Origin: Deinococcus aerolatus
GTDB taxonomy: Bacteria; Deinococcota; Deinococci; Deinococcales; Deinococcaceae
Assembly: GCF_014647055.1 (NCBI RefSeq)
Contig: NZ_BMOL01000022.1
Span: 1 to 41,432, forward strand
Direction of reading: 5' to 3'
Length of the DNA: 41,432 nt
Every line of letters begins with the position of its first letter. Within the stretch, counting starts at the first letter, position 1. A program made the translations under genes and the position numbers. This document shows, piece after piece, positions 12,350 through 22,405 of the stretch. The notes under the pieces were generated by a model. It saw only the letters and a list, made by a program, of their open reading frames with translations, was not told where the DNA came from and ran no database searches.

Positions 12350-12826
12350 GTGACCCTGCCCCCCGGCCTCACCCTGCGCCCCGCCACCGTGGCCGACGCC
12401 CAGACCATCCAGGCCCAGCGTGACGCCATGTTCACCGACATGGGCAGTGATGTGGCGCGGGTGCGGGCGAGTTCGGCTCCCAGTTTGGCGTGGCTGCGCG
12501 GCGCGCTGACCGACGGCGCATATTCCGGCATCCTGATCGAGATGGACGGGAAAGTCGTGGCTGGGGCAGGTGTGTCCTGGCAGATGCTGCCGCCCAGTCC
12601 GCGCACCCTGCCCACGTTGCGGGCCTACATCCAGAATGTCTACGTGGCCCCAGAGCAGCGGGGACAGGGACTGGCCCGGCAGCTGATGGAGATTCTGCTG
12701 GCCGAGTGCCGGGCACGCGGGGTGGAGCAGGTCAGCCTGCACGCCTCGGACGCGGGAAGGCCCACCTACGTCAAGCTGGGTTTCGTTCCTACCAACGAGA
12801 TGCGTCTGACGCTGGAACCGTCGTGA
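12350..12826 (+). CDS. GNAT-family N-acetyltransferase
   Basis: 158 residues from GTG 12350, two bases after the argG stop. The GNAT acetyl-CoA site is YVAPEQRGQGLARQLM (motif A, here Q/RxxGxA), followed by VSLHASDAGRPTYVKLGF, the typical C-terminal motif B. The acceptor substrate cannot be read from sequence. Its GTGA overlap with the following GNAT and its place between argG and argH suggest co-expression with arginine synthesis, but not necessarily a role in it. Confidence 0.85.
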   Translation: MTLPPGLTLRPATVADAQTIQAQRDAMFTDMGSDVARVRASSAPSLAWLRGALTDGAYSGILIEMDGKVVAGAGVSWQMLPPSPRTLPTLRAYIQNVYVAPEQRGQGLARQLMEILLAECRARGVEQVSLHASDAGRPTYVKLGFVPTNEMRLTLEPS

Positions 12827-13298
12827 TTCGTCCCGTCACCCGTGAGGACCTTCCCGCCTTTCACGCCGTGATGATGGCCGCTGGCATGGATTCCCGCTCA
12901 AGCTGGAACCGCACGACGCTGGAGGGGCTGGAGGCCTCGTTATTCGCCCCCGATTCAGGCGGCTTCGTCGCCATGAAGAGAGGAGAGGTCTGCGGCTGCG
13001 TCGGTTTTCGGCCGGATGGGTCAGACACGCTGACGCTGAATAAACTCGCCACCCTTCCCCACGCACGCGGCCAGGGCATCGGCGCGGTGCTGGTGCGGGC
13101 GGTAGAGGAACGGGCCGCCCAACGCGAATATGGGCGCGTGCTGCTGGCCGTCTCGCAATTCAATCTGGAAGTCGTTCCGTTTTACGAGCGGCTGGGGTAC
13201 ATGCAGAGCGATGAACTTTACACGTTCGCCAGTCCATGGAGTCCGGGGCCGGTGGTGCTGGTGAAAGCTGTTCAGACCTGTGTTCAAAAGGCTATGAC

Positions 13299-13302
<4 letters not shown>
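12823..13302 (+). CDS. GNAT-family N-acetyltransferase, coupled to argH
   Basis: 159 residues from a GTG whose GTGA overlaps the stop of the preceding gene. VIRPVTREDLPAFHAVM opens the fold, and LATLPHARGQGIGAVLVRAV supplies the pyrophosphate-binding RGQGIG loop, then VVPFYERLGYMQS. It is only distantly like its upstream GNAT neighbour, so this is not an obvious recent duplication. Its own stop overlaps the argH ATG as ATGA. The reading frame extends far upstream within the previous gene, but no start there is sensible. Substrate unknown. Confidence 0.85.
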
Positions 13303-14708
<1,406 letters not shown>

Positions 14709-14712
14709 GCGA

Positions 14713-15237
14713 ATGGACGTGACGGTCAGGCTGGACGGAACACTTCTGCACAAGCGGCAGCAGGAGTGGGCGCACTGGCTGGCGAACCCCGTCGAGAACC
14801 CGCTGTCCACGCGGGCGGAGTTTGCAGGAGGGGAAATGGTGCTTGAGAACGAGTTGTGTGTGTACACCCAGGACTCGCGCTATTTCGAGGGATTGCCGTA
14901 CTCCGGGCTGATCGTCACCAAACGCCCCTGTGAAACCGTCTTTGACCTCACGCTTGCTGAGGCGGCGGCTGTCCACACCCTGCTGGCCGAGGTCCGCACG
15001 CATCTGGATTCCACCGTCAAGCCTGACGGCTACACGGTGGGCTGGAACGTCTTCCCGGCGGGCGGGGCGCACATCCCACACGTCCACCTGCACGTTATTC
15101 CACGCTGGAACACCGACGCCTCGGCGGGAGCGGGCCTGCGCTATTTCCTGAAGGCGGCGGCGCAGGCAGCCGAACGACGACGGGAGCCGGACACCGCCCC
15201 TGCCCCTGCCCCCCTTTCCACCGAGGTCCAGTCATGA
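14713..15237 (+). CDS. HIT-family (histidine triad) hydrolase
   Basis: 174 residues from ATG 14713; GGAGG overlaps the end of argH, nine bases upstream. The histidine triad HVHLHVIPRW is intact, preceded by NVFPAGGAHIPH. HIT proteins hydrolyse or transfer nucleotidyl groups (Hint, Fhit, GalT branches). The N-terminal half, with VIVTKRPCETVFDLTLAEAA, fits a HIT domain that extends over residues 40-145. The tail is Ala/Pro-rich. The stop overlaps the next GNAT start as ATGA. Natural substrate unknown; a link to arginine is only by position. Confidence 0.85.
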   Translation: MDVTVRLDGTLLHKRQQEWAHWLANPVENPLSTRAEFAGGEMVLENELCVYTQDSRYFEGLPYSGLIVTKRPCETVFDLTLAEAAAVHTLLAEVRTHLDSTVKPDGYTVGWNVFPAGGAHIPHVHLHVIPRWNTDASAGAGLRYFLKAAAQAAERRREPDTAPAPAPLSTEVQS

Positions 15238-15731
15238 ATTCCAATACCCCTTCCACCCTGTCCGAAATGCACGTCAAGCTGCGTCAGGCCTCCCCACAGG
15301 ACTTTCCCACGGTCCTCGCGCTGCTCCAGGGCTGCGGCCTGCACACCCAGAGCGCCACGCCTGAGGGCAGCACCTACTGGATCGCGGACCTGAACGGCGT
15401 GCCGGGCGGCTGCATCGGCCTGGAACACGGCGACGGAATGTCGCTGATCCGCTCAACGGCCGTTTTGCCCTCGGCCCGCTCGCAGGGGCTGGGGCGCGCC
15501 CTGGTGAATTCGGCCCTGACGCACGCCAGCCTGCGCGGGGACCGGGCCGTGTACCTGTTCAGCCAGGAGGCCGGGGACTACTGGACGCGCTTCGGCTTCG
15601 TTCCGGTGGGCGTGGACGAGATCAGCGCCGCGCTGCCCGACACGCCGCAGGTCAGGAGCGGCGTCCTGAAAGGCTGGATTCACGGTGAGCAGGCCTGGAA
15701 GCGTGAGTTGAACCGGGGCACGGAGAAATGA
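15234..15731 (+). CDS. GNAT-family N-acetyltransferase, ArsN2-like (copy 1)
   Basis: 165 residues. The pattern TYWIADLNGVPGGCIGLEHG, LIRSTAVLPSARSQGLGRAL and DYWTRFGFVPV is that of GNAT proteins related to ArsN2 and to short N-acetylglutamate-synthase-like enzymes. The SQGLGRAL loop binds acetyl-CoA. It is clearly paralogous to the next gene (shared GLEHGDG, TAVLP/AAVLP, GDRAVY, DTPQV/DAPQV), so the pair arose by tandem duplication. The start overlaps the HIT stop as ATGA. No arsenic genes are nearby, so an arsenic role is unlikely; an amino-acid acceptor is a reasonable guess. Confidence 0.85.
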   Translation: MNSNTPSTLSEMHVKLRQASPQDFPTVLALLQGCGLHTQSATPEGSTYWIADLNGVPGGCIGLEHGDGMSLIRSTAVLPSARSQGLGRALVNSALTHASLRGDRAVYLFSQEAGDYWTRFGFVPVGVDEISAALPDTPQVRSGVLKGWIHGEQAWKRELNRGTEK

Positions 15732-15795
15732 CCCCCGGACGCCGTCTGCGGGCGCGGGGCGTGCGCTATTCTTCCGACGTTCTCAATTCAAGCGT

Positions 15796-15820
15796 ACCGG
15801 GATTGCCCGGTGAATTTCGT
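15796..15820 (+). terminator. Possible terminator between the two paralogous GNAT genes
   Basis: ACCGGG-ATTG-CCCGGT is a perfect 6-bp stem; it is followed by GAATTTCGTGTTTTT. The T-run starts some way from the stem, so it may be only partial. A TATTCT hexamer at 15767-15772 could give the next gene its own promoter, without a clear -35. Confidence 0.4.
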
Positions 15821-15854
15821 GTTTTTCCCATTCTCTTTTCCGGAGGAATATCCC

Positions 15855-16325
15855 ATGACCGATCAGAACGTTCAGATCAGGCTGGCCCAGGCCAGCGACA
15901 AGGACACCGTGGTCCGCGTGTTTCACGATGCAGGGCTGGACACCGACGAGGCCATGGCGCCGGGCACCACCTACTGGGTGATGGAGCGCGGGGGCCAGCC
16001 GGTCGGCGCGATTGGCCTGGAACACGGCGACGGGGCCTCGCTGCTGCGCGGCGCGGCGGTGTTGCCGGAGGCGCGGGGCGGCGGCCTGGGGCGGCGGCTG
16101 ATCATGAGCGCCATCGAGTACGCCCAGGGCCGTGGGGACCGCGCGGTGTACATGTTCAGCAAGGGCGGCGACTGGAACACCTTCGGCTTCACCCAGGTGC
16201 CGATGGCGCTGGTCATGGGCGACGTGCCGGACGCCCCTCAGGTCAAGGCCTACCGCTCGGGCGGCGAGCGACCCGGCGAGACCACCTGGATGCGCGATCT
16301 GACAGCGGGAGCAGGCAAGGCGTAA
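15855..16325 (+). CDS. GNAT-family N-acetyltransferase, ArsN2-like (copy 2)
   Basis: 156 residues. The start has GGAGG seven to eight bases upstream; earlier in-frame codons lie in the AT-rich spacer. TTYWVMERGGQPVGAIGLEH, LLRGAAVLPEARGGGLGRRL and GDWNTFGFTQVPM align directly with the previous GNAT gene, whose fold and likely chemistry it shares. The Tyr in the upstream copy's DYWTRFGF is replaced here by an Asn-containing GDWNTFGF, so the acceptor site may have diverged. The 123-bp spacer with a hairpin separates it from copy 1, unlike the overlapping genes before it. Acceptor unknown. Confidence 0.85.
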   Translation: MTDQNVQIRLAQASDKDTVVRVFHDAGLDTDEAMAPGTTYWVMERGGQPVGAIGLEHGDGASLLRGAAVLPEARGGGLGRRLIMSAIEYAQGRGDRAVYMFSKGGDWNTFGFTQVPMALVMGDVPDAPQVKAYRSGGERPGETTWMRDLTAGAGKA

Positions 16326-16353
16326 GCGGGCAGGCAGAGCTGGGGGGGTGTGC

Positions 16354-16881
16354 ATGACCCTTTCTCTCGATTCCATCGCCATTCCCGACATCCACGCCCA
16401 GGCTCCCCTGAGCGGGCGTAAGGCCAGGCTGTCAGATATTGAGGCGATTCACGAACTGATCGGTTACTGGGCGGCGCGCGGGCAGATGCTGGTGCGTTCA
16501 CGCGCCCTGCTGGCCGAGACCATCCGCGACTTTCACCTGATCTTCGCCGCCGAGCACGAGGGCCACTCCGGCGGGCTGGCGGGGGTGTGCGGGCTGCACA
16601 TGCTGGCCCCCGATCTGGCCGAGGTGCGCGGGCTGGCCATTCATCCCAACATGCAGGGGCGCGGGCTGGGCAAGCAACTGGTGGCGGCCTGCGAGCAGGA
16701 GGCGCGCGAGATCGCCCTGCCCGCCCTGTTCGCGTGGACGTACCAGCAGGTCTTCTTCGAGAAGTGCGGCTTTGCGCGCATCGACAAGACCAACCTGCAT
16801 CCCAAGGTCTGGAGTGAGTGCCAGCGCTGCGCGTTCTTCGAGAACTGCAATGAGATCGCGATGCTCAGGGTGCTGACGTAG
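16354..16881 (+). CDS. argA: Short-type N-acetylglutamate synthase (ArgA-like GNAT)
   Basis: 175 residues. [61 protein letters not shown] and the cysteine-containing [19 protein letters not shown] tail match stand-alone ArgA-type acetyltransferases, which lack the amino-acid-kinase domain of the long enzyme. It should acetylate glutamate to start ornithine synthesis. ATG 16354 follows a G-rich ribosome site; GTG 16348 is an alternative. The position in an argG/argH cluster supports the call. Its end overlaps xseA tail-to-tail by 17 bp. Confidence 0.82.
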   Translation: MTLSLDSIAIPDIHAQAPLSGRKARLSDIEAIHELIGYWAARGQMLVRSRALLAETIRDFHLIFAAEHEGHSGGLAGVCGLHMLAPDLAEVRGLAIHPNMQGRGLGKQLVAACEQEAREIALPALFAWTYQQVFFEKCGFARIDKTNLHPKVWSECQRCAFFENCNEIAMLRVLT

Positions 16882-18091
16882 CCGGAGCGGCCTGGACCAC
16901 GGCCACCGCCTGCCCGTCCTGCCATTCCAGGGTCAGCCGCTGCCCCGCCGCCACGCCTGCGGCGCGGGTGACCGGCTGGCCGTCCTCGTTCCGCACCAGC
17001 GCGTAGCCGCGGGCCAGCGTGCGCTCGGGGGTCAGGCCCAGCGCCTGGCGCATCAGGGCGTCCACGTCGGCGCGGGCCGTTTCGCTCTGGCGGTTGGCGG
17101 CGCCCAGGATGCGGTCACGTGCCCACAGCGCGGCGGCGTCGGCCTCCACCAGCAGGGCGGCGGCGGCGGCGCGGATGCTGCGGGCGTCCTCCTGGGCCTG
17201 GGCGGCGGCCCCGGCCACCGTGCGGACAATCAGGGCCGCCGCCTTGCTGGGCGTGTCGGTGCGAATATTCGCCACCTCGTCGGGCAGGGTGTCGTCGCGG
17301 GCGTGGCCCAGTCCGGTGACCACCGGGGCGGGAAAGGTGGCCAGCGCGCGGGCGAGGGCCAGATCGTTGAGCCACGCCAGGTCGGTCACGGCCCCGCCGC
17401 CCCGGATCACCACCAGTGCGTCCAGCGGGGTTTCCTCGTGCAGCGCCCGCGCCTGCGCCACCGCCCGCGCCAAGCTGCCCGACGCCTCGCGCCCCTGAAA
17501 AGTGGCTTCCAGATATGTGAAGTGAATCACCCTGGCGGCCTCCAGCGGGTCCGTCTCGCGGCGGAAGTCACCCAGGCCCGCCGCACCTGCAGGCGAGATC
17601 ACGGCCACCCGCGCAAAATCGGCAGGGGTGGGCAGCAGGCGGTTCAGTCCGTAGACCCCCTCCTGCACCAGCGTCTGCCGCAGCGCGTCCAGCCGCAGCG
17701 CCGCGTCGCCCAGCGTGTATTCTGGCGACACGTCCAATACGTTCAGCGAGAAGCCGTACTGCGGGTGAAACTCCGGCTGGCAGAACAGCAGCACCTTCAA
17801 GCCTGCCGTCAGCGTGCCGCCGGTGGCCTGCCGGAATTTGCCCTCCAGAGAGAAGCGTTCGCGGGCCCACACGGTGGCGCGGCACTTGGCGACTTCCCCG
17901 CCCTCGCCCAGCTGCACTAGGTCCAGGTACAGGTGACGGCGGTCCGTGACGCTGGCCAGTTCGGCGCGCACCCACACCGCCCCCGGCACCCCCCGCGCGA
18001 TCACCTGCCCGATGTACGCCAGCACCTCTGAGAGTTCCAGAAACTGCTCGGGCGGACGCGTCGGCTCCGCCTTCTTGCGTTTGCGGGTCAC
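16865..18091 (-). CDS. xseA: Exodeoxyribonuclease VII large subunit
   Basis: 408 residues from a GTG start that overlaps the crcB stop (GTGA). The N-terminal OB-fold ([20 protein letters not shown]) is followed by the catalytic exonuclease VII domain: [56 protein letters not shown] and [10 protein letters not shown]. It degrades single-stranded DNA from both ends in complex with several small XseB subunits. No xseB is visible in the window. The C-terminal helical part is shorter than in E. coli. It shares an operon with crcB. Confidence 0.93.
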   Translation of the reverse strand: MTRKRKKAEPTRPPEQFLELSEVLAYIGQVIARGVPGAVWVRAELASVTDRRHLYLDLVQLGEGGEVAKCRATVWARERFSLEGKFRQATGGTLTAGLKVLLFCQPEFHPQYGFSLNVLDVSPEYTLGDAALRLDALRQTLVQEGVYGLNRLLPTPADFARVAVISPAGAAGLGDFRRETDPLEAARVIHFTYLEATFQGREASGSLARAVAQARALHEETPLDALVVIRGGGAVTDLAWLNDLALARALATFPAPVVTGLGHARDDTLPDEVANIRTDTPSKAAALIVRTVAGAAAQAQEDARSIRAAAAALLVEADAAALWARDRILGAANRQSETARADVDALMRQALGLTPERTLARGYALVRNEDGQPVTRAAGVAAGQRLTLEWQDGQAVAVVQAAPATSAP

Positions 18092-18468
18092 AGTCTCGCC
18101 CCCAGCAGCCTGCCGAAGATGGCCGCCGTCAGCCCCAGGCCCACGCTGCCCAGCGCGTACAGCAGCGCCTGGGCGGCCTGGCCGCGCAGCAACAGCGCGT
18201 CCAGTTCGGCGCTGAAGGTGGAGAAGGTGGTGAAGGCCCCCAGCAGCCCGGTGCCGAAGGCCACCCGCACCCCCTCCGGCACTGCGCCGCGCCCGGCCAG
18301 CGCCAGCGTCAGGCCCAGCAGAAACGAGCCCAGCACATTAATCATGAACACGCTGTAGGGAAAGCCCGTGCGTGCCACCAGCGGGGCCAGGGCCAGCACT
18401 GCCCCCTGGCGGCAGGCCGCGCCCACCGCGCCTCCCAGCATCAACGAGAACCACAGCGCGGGCGTCAT
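18088..18468 (-). CDS. crcB: Fluoride ion channel CrcB/Fluc
   Basis: 126 residues with four membrane spans, the usual length of one Fluc subunit. Diagnostic segments are [11 protein letters not shown], the polar Asn44 in [13 protein letters not shown], and the [15 protein letters not shown] stretch (76-88) that supplies the phenylalanine box and central sodium site. Fluc dimers expel fluoride. ATG 18468 is preceded by TATCCT ending seven bases upstream (complement of 18476-18481), so the mRNA is probably leaderless and no fluoride riboswitch fits. An in-frame upstream ATG at 18510 adds a non-hydrophobic stretch and is less likely. Confidence 0.92.
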   Translation of the reverse strand: MTPALWFSLMLGGAVGAACRQGAVLALAPLVARTGFPYSVFMINVLGSFLLGLTLALAGRGAVPEGVRVAFGTGLLGAFTTFSTFSAELDALLLRGQAAQALLYALGSVGLGLTAAIFGRLLGARL

Positions 18469-18475
18469 GCCGGAC

Positions 18476-18481
18476 AGGATA
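18476..18481 (-). promoter_or_regulatory. -10 element TATCCT of leaderless crcB-xseA mRNA
   Basis: Minus-strand TATCCT ends seven bases before the crcB ATG, with no Shine-Dalgarno in between. Confidence 0.5.
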
Positions 18482-18520
18482 GAGCGTGGACGGGGGGACG
18501 CCTTGTCCACCTCTGCCGCG

Positions 18521-18526
18521 TAGCAT
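18521..18526 (+). promoter_or_regulatory. -10 element TAGCAT of leaderless corA mRNA
   Basis: TAGCAT ends seven bases before the corA ATG at 18534. The two divergent -10 elements (18476-18481 and here) lie only 39 bp apart, so the crcB and corA promoters overlap in their upstream parts. Confidence 0.5.
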
Positions 18527-18533
18527 CAGCCGC

Positions 18534-19451
18534 ATGATCCGCGCCAAGTATCTCGCCACCGGGGAGGCCTTCGAGTGGGCCGGGCAGACCCAGGGCGTCT
18601 GGGTGGACGCCCAGGACGTGTCTCCTGACGAATTGCAGCGCCTGCAGGCCGCCTTCCCCCTAAACACCTTCGCGCTGGAGGACGTGATGGAGCACGGCCA
18701 CTGGAGCCGCGCCGAGCAGTACCCCGAACACGCCTTTATCACCGTGCGCTCCTTCGCACACCCGGCCGAGGAGGACGAGTTCACCGAGCGGGTCAGCATC
18801 TTCGGTTTTCCAGATGCGGCGCTGACCCTGAGCACCAGCGGCACGGCGGCGCTGCGCAGCGTGTGGGCGCTGGTGGGACGTGAGAACGTCAACTCGCCTG
18901 CCGAGGTGGTGTACGAGCTGCTGGACCACACCGCCGACACCTTCTTCACGCTGGCCGACGCACTGGAAACGCGTACCGACGCGCTGGAGGAACGGGTCTT
19001 CCGCGATCTGCGCGACAACCCGGTGCCCGACATCTTCGAGGTCAAACACCTGCTGTCGCAGGGTCGCCGCCTGGCCAGCGACGCCCGCGAGGCCGCCGCC
19101 ACCCTGGGCCGCCACGCCAGTGACACCCCGGCCGATCTGGTGCGCTACCGCGATGCCCAGGACAGCTTTAACCGCGCCAGCAGCCGTCTGGACGGGCTGC
19201 GCGACTTCCTGACCAGCCTGCTGGATCTGCACCTGAACCTGCAAAACCAGCGCATGAACGAGGTGATGCGGACCTTAACCGCCGTCAGCGTGATTTTCCT
19301 GCCGCTGACCTTTCTGGCGGGGGTCTGGGGCATGAACTTCCGGGCCATGCCGGAACTGCAATGGCCGCTGGGCTACGCGCTGGCCTGGGGCAGTTTCCTG
19401 CTGATTGGCGGACTGCTGGCGCTTTACTTCAAGCGGCGCGGCTGGTGGTAA
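18534..19451 (+). CDS. corA: CorA-family divalent metal ion transporter
   Basis: 305 residues. A long cytoplasmic alpha/beta and helical region is followed by two C-terminal membrane spans (about 248-265 and 277-297). Between them is GMN at 266-268, the selectivity motif of CorA pentamers, then MPEL as the periplasmic loop. It should carry Mg2+ or, as in some CorA proteins, Co2+/Zn2+. The cytoplasmic part includes [23 protein letters not shown] 18534 follows a TAGCAT -10. It is divergent from crcB, and no Mg riboswitch fits in the 65-bp gap. Confidence 0.93.
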   Translation: MIRAKYLATGEAFEWAGQTQGVWVDAQDVSPDELQRLQAAFPLNTFALEDVMEHGHWSRAEQYPEHAFITVRSFAHPAEEDEFTERVSIFGFPDAALTLSTSGTAALRSVWALVGRENVNSPAEVVYELLDHTADTFFTLADALETRTDALEERVFRDLRDNPVPDIFEVKHLLSQGRRLASDAREAAATLGRHASDTPADLVRYRDAQDSFNRASSRLDGLRDFLTSLLDLHLNLQNQRMNEVMRTLTAVSVIFLPLTFLAGVWGMNFRAMPELQWPLGYALAWGSFLLIGGLLALYFKRRGWW

Positions 19452-19464
19452 ACGCAGGGCACTG

Positions 19465-19493
19465 AAAAACCCTCTGCCCAGGGGGGAAGAGGG
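19465..19493 (-). terminator. Intrinsic terminator of the Crp/Fnr gene
   Basis: On the minus strand CCCTCT...AGAGGG is followed directly by TTTTT. It lies about 25 bases after the stop of the minus-strand regulator and between two convergent genes. The plus-strand orientation has no T-run, so it chiefly serves the regulator. Confidence 0.65.
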
Positions 19494-19517
19494 GTAAAAA
19501 GGCGCGGGTGGGAGCGC

Positions 19518-20150
19518 TCAGCCGTGGTATCCGCTCAGGCCCTTGAGGCGCGCCTCGTCGATCAGGGTCAGGCAGCGGTAGGCGGGCAGCAGCAGGCCGT
19601 CGTCGCGCATCTCGCCGATCAGCTTGCTCACGCTCTCGCGGGTGGCGCCGGTGCCCTCGGCAATCAGTTCGTGGGTGGCGCGGACGTAACGGGCACCGTC
19701 GGCGTGCTGGCCGCCCAGGGTGCTGTCAGCGAGGTTCAACAGGTAACGGGCGATGCGTTCGCGCAGGTCACCGTCCTGAATGTGCACGCCGTCGGTCATC
19801 ATGCGCTGCAACTGGGCGCTCAGGCTGCGGGTCAGGTCCCACAGCTCGGCGGCCGACAGGTGCTCGGGGTGAATCGGGGTCAGGGCAGCGTCGGTCAGGG
19901 CCACCACCTGATGGGCACGCGACAGGCCATGCAGCGTTTCCTCGCCGAAGATGTCGCCGGGATGGATATGGCGCACGGTCAGGTTGCGTCCCTGGGGGGT
20001 CAGGCGCACGGCGCGCATCAGGCCGCTTTCCAGACGGTACAGGCTGGGCGAGCTGTCACCGGCGTAGTACAGCGTCTGCCCGCGCCGGACCTGCCGTGAG
20101 GAGAGGTCGGCGTGGATGGCGGGGCTGACGGTGGGGGTTACGTAGGTCAT
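19518..20150 (-). CDS. Crp/Fnr-family transcriptional regulator
   Basis: 210 residues. An N-terminal cyclic-nucleotide-binding beta-roll ([31 protein letters not shown]) leads through a dimer helix to a Crp-type winged helix ([20 protein letters not shown]). The roll lacks an obvious FGE...RxA cAMP cassette beyond IFGEETL...SRAHQV, so ligand use is uncertain. There is no FNR-type cysteine cluster. It could be the counterpart of DdrI, the Crp-like stress regulator of D. radiodurans, but I cannot confirm this. Start chosen at ATG 20150, with AGGAG five bases upstream; an in-frame ATG at 20177 is less likely. A promoter about 110 bases upstream gives it a leader with a tRNA T-arm-like hairpin. 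Confidence 0.85.
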   Translation of the reverse strand: MTYVTPTVSPAIHADLSSRQVRRGQTLYYAGDSSPSLYRLESGLMRAVRLTPQGRNLTVRHIHPGDIFGEETLHGLSRAHQVVALTDAALTPIHPEHLSAAELWDLTRSLSAQLQRMMTDGVHIQDGDLRERIARYLLNLADSTLGGQHADGARYVRATHELIAEGTGATRESVSKLIGEMRDDGLLLPAYRCLTLIDEARLKGLSGYHG

Positions 20151-20194
20151 GGGCGCTCCTGTAGGCACAAGGGGCATTTCAGAGAAAAGTTTCG

Positions 20195-20213
20195 CTCACC
20201 GGAGTCGAACCCG
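20195..20213 (-). other. tRNA T-arm-like hairpin in the leader of the Crp/Fnr gene
   Basis: The minus strand reads CACGGG-TTCGACT-CCGGTG. The seven-base loop TTCGACT is a perfect T-loop consensus, and the stem has one G-G mismatch. The downstream bases could be a 3' acceptor strand, but no 5' partner or anticodon arm is present upstream. It is either a tRNA relic, a mimic or chance. Confidence 0.35.
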
Positions 20214-20257
20214 TGCGCCGAACCCGACGCCTCTTCTGAACAGCCTTTCGTACCAGG

Positions 20258-20285
20258 AGTGTACAAGGATTGAATAACCTTTGAA
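20258..20285 (-). promoter_or_regulatory. Candidate promoter of the Crp/Fnr gene, with palindrome at the -35
   Basis: On the minus strand TTCAAA (20280-20285), a 16-bp spacer and TACACT (20258-20263) make a fair promoter. The perfect palindrome TGAACGTTCA (20282-20291) overlaps the -35 and could be an operator, perhaps for autoregulation. Transcription would start near 20251, giving a leader of about 100 bases. Confidence 0.45.
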
Positions 20286-20337
20286 CGTTCAGGCGCCACA
20301 GTGTGAAGACTGGGCCAATCCTTGCAATGTCTGATGG

Positions 20338-21258
20338 CTAGCGCAGCACCTCCAGGCCGTCCAGAACCACGCTGGCGTGGGCCTCGGTCGTCAGGGCATG
20401 GTCCTGGTTATAGCCGCCGGCCAGCATGGTGACCACGGGAATGTCCGCCGTTCTGGCCCAGGCCAGCACTGTGCGGTTGCGTTCGCGCACGCCGTCCAGG
20501 CTCAGGGCAAAGCGCCCGAAGCGGTCCCCGGCCAGCACGTCCGCGCCCGCCAGATACAGCAGCAGGTCGGGGCGGAAGGCCTCCAGGGCGGGCAGGGCCT
20601 GCTGCCGCAGGACGGCCAGATATTCGCGGTCGGTCACGCCGTCGCCCAGGCCCAGGTCCAGCGAACTGGCCTCCTTGCGAAACGGATAGTTGCGCTCGCC
20701 GTGGACGCTGAGGGTAAAGGCCCGCGGCTCCGGCCCCAGCATGGCCGCCGTGCCGTTGCCCTGATGCACGTCCAGATCAATCACGGCCACCCGCGTGGCC
20801 AGGCCCGTATCCAGCGCCACCCGCGTCAGCAGCGCGGCGTCATTGAGCAGGCAAAACCCCTCGGCGCGGTCCGCGAACGAGTGGTGCGTGCCGCCTGCCA
20901 GATTTGCGCCCCAGCCGGTCCGCACGGCGTCATGCAGCGCCGCCAGCGAGCCGCCCGCCGCCCGGCGCGAACGCTCCACCATTTCCGGGGACCACGGCAG
21001 GCCCAGCGCACGTTCCTCGGCCCGCTGCACGTCGCCCAGCCGCCAGCGCCGCAGCCACAGCGGGTCATGTACCCGCGCCGCGTCGGCCCAGGTCAGGGCA
21101 GGCGGCCCCAGCACAGGCAGATGCGGGCGCAGCAGGTCGCGTACCCCGGCGTACTTGTAGTACGGAAAGCGGTGGCCTTCCGGCAGCGGAAAGTGGAAAT
21201 CGGCAGGCGAGTACGCCCGGAAGGGATGGGCGAAAGTCGGCGGGGCGGGGGTGGGCAT
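20338..21258 (-). CDS. Histone-deacetylase-family protein (AcuC-like deacetylase)
   Basis: 306 residues with the arginase/deacetylase fold. His125-His126 ([10 protein letters not shown]) are the catalytic His pair. The zinc ligands are Asp163, His165 ([10 protein letters not shown]) and Asp240 (AGADVLAGD). The Tyr in MLAGGYN stabilises the intermediate. Bacterial members deacetylate acetyl-lysine proteins (AcuC on acetyl-CoA synthetase), acetylpolyamines or other amides. The substrate loop is not diagnostic and no acs or patZ gene is nearby. An inverted repeat TCCCAG-T-CTGGGA (21262-21274) sits just upstream of the ATG and may regulate it. It lies 187 bp before the Crp/Fnr gene on the same strand. 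Confidence 0.88.
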   Translation of the reverse strand: MPTPAPPTFAHPFRAYSPADFHFPLPEGHRFPYYKYAGVRDLLRPHLPVLGPPALTWADAARVHDPLWLRRWRLGDVQRAEERALGLPWSPEMVERSRRAAGGSLAALHDAVRTGWGANLAGGTHHSFADRAEGFCLLNDAALLTRVALDTGLATRVAVIDLDVHQGNGTAAMLGPEPRAFTLSVHGERNYPFRKEASSLDLGLGDGVTDREYLAVLRQQALPALEAFRPDLLLYLAGADVLAGDRFGRFALSLDGVRERNRTVLAWARTADIPVVTMLAGGYNQDHALTTEAHASVVLDGLEVLR

Positions 21259-21386
21259 TGCTCCCAGTCTGGGACAGACGGCGACAGGGAACCGGGGGGC
21301 GGGTTACGGGATGAGGCGGCCAGGGACGCCTGCCCGGACCGCACCCTCCGTTCCCCACCTTTATTTCCTGTCCCGCCTTTCCTGTT

Positions 21387-22298
21387 CTAACCCTGCTGTT
21401 GCTGGCCCAGCACGGTCCTGAGCACGTCGCTGATGGTGACCAGCCCCAGCAGGTGGCCGTCGTCATCCACCACCGGCAGGCCGTGAACGTCCAGCGCCAG
21501 CATCTGGCTCAGGGCGTCGCGCATGGGAGTGCCGCCGCGCAGGTGCCCGGTGGGCGGACGCATCAGGTCACGGGCCTGCTTGCCTTCCAGAAAGAACTGG
21601 TTGCCCAGCACCGTATCGCCGTGGACGGCGGCGGCCCGGTCCAGCGCCTCGGCCAGATCGGTCTCGTGCAGCAGGCCCACCAGCACGGGGCCGTCAAGCA
21701 CCGGCAGGACCCGCAGGCGTGAGACGCGCAGCTTGGCCGCCGCCTCGTGCGCCGGGGCAGCGGCGGGGGTGGAAACCACGCTCACCGTCATGTGCTGTTC
21801 CACCGAGCCCCAGCGCAGCCGCGCAGTTCTGGCCTCGGCGCGCAGCACGTCGGTCAGGGTCAGCATCCCCAGCAGCGCGCCGCTGTCGTCCACCACCGGC
21901 AGCCCGCCGATGTGCCGTTCCAGCATGGTGTGGATGGCCGTGGCCAGCGGTGTCTGGGGCGTGACCGTATGGACCGGCTGGCGCATGACCTCGCGCACCC
22001 GCATCCGCCCCACGCGCCCGGCAAAGGCCCAGGGGGTCAGGCCCTCCTTCAGTGGCGGCAGGTGGCGCCGGATCTCGCCGTCGGTCAGGATACCGATCAC
22101 CCGGTTCTGACGCCCGGTGCCCTCCTGCACCACCGGCAGCCGCTTGACTTTCAGTTCCTGCATGGCGACCACGGCGTCGGCCAGCGTGGCGTGAGCGCCG
22201 ATGCTCACGGCCCGGCGGTGCATGGCGTCGGCCACCGTTAAGAGTTCGGGCGATGGGGACGGGGTGGATGCGGTCTGGGTCGCAGTCTGATCGGACAT
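21387..22298 (-). CDS. Protein with four CBS domains
   Basis: 303 residues consisting of four CBS motifs and little else: about 20-80, 100-155, 165-218 and 240-298. Each ends in a form of the LPVVDDxGxLxGxLTxxD signature (for example GGLPVVDDSGALLGMLTLTD). CBS pairs bind adenine nucleotides and sense energy state. There is no attached enzyme or transporter domain, so it is probably a stand-alone sensor. ATG 22298 has AGGAGG nine bases upstream; an in-frame ATG at 22370 lies before the ribosome site and is rejected. Divergent from the kinase-like gene at 22406. Partner unknown. Confidence 0.85.
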   Translation of the reverse strand: MSDQTATQTASTPSPSPELLTVADAMHRRAVSIGAHATLADAVVAMQELKVKRLPVVQEGTGRQNRVIGILTDGEIRRHLPPLKEGLTPWAFAGRVGRMRVREVMRQPVHTVTPQTPLATAIHTMLERHIGGLPVVDDSGALLGMLTLTDVLRAEARTARLRWGSVEQHMTVSVVSTPAAAPAHEAAAKLRVSRLRVLPVLDGPVLVGLLHETDLAEALDRAAAVHGDTVLGNQFFLEGKQARDLMRPPTGHLRGGTPMRDALSQMLALDVHGLPVVDDDGHLLGLVTISDVLRTVLGQQQQG

Positions 22299-22405
22299 GG
22301 AGCAACACCTCCTGGTGGGCCTGGGGCGTGGACGGGGTTCTAGGCTCGGGCCAGCTTCTTCCAGGCGCATTACGGCGGCATTACCGCCTGTGGAAGACTG
22401 GGGCC

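Noticed and set aside
15234..16325. Arsenic resistance locus, from the ArsN2-like GNAT pair
   Set aside because: No arsR, arsC, arsB or arsM is nearby, and the sequence class is broad; the arginine setting is a better context.
18469..18533. Fluoride or magnesium riboswitch before crcB or corA
   Set aside because: The gap is only 65 bp and both genes appear leaderless, leaving no room for an aptamer.
20190..20225. A complete tRNA gene on the minus strand
   Set aside because: The T-arm is convincing, but there is no anticodon arm and no matching 5' acceptor strand.
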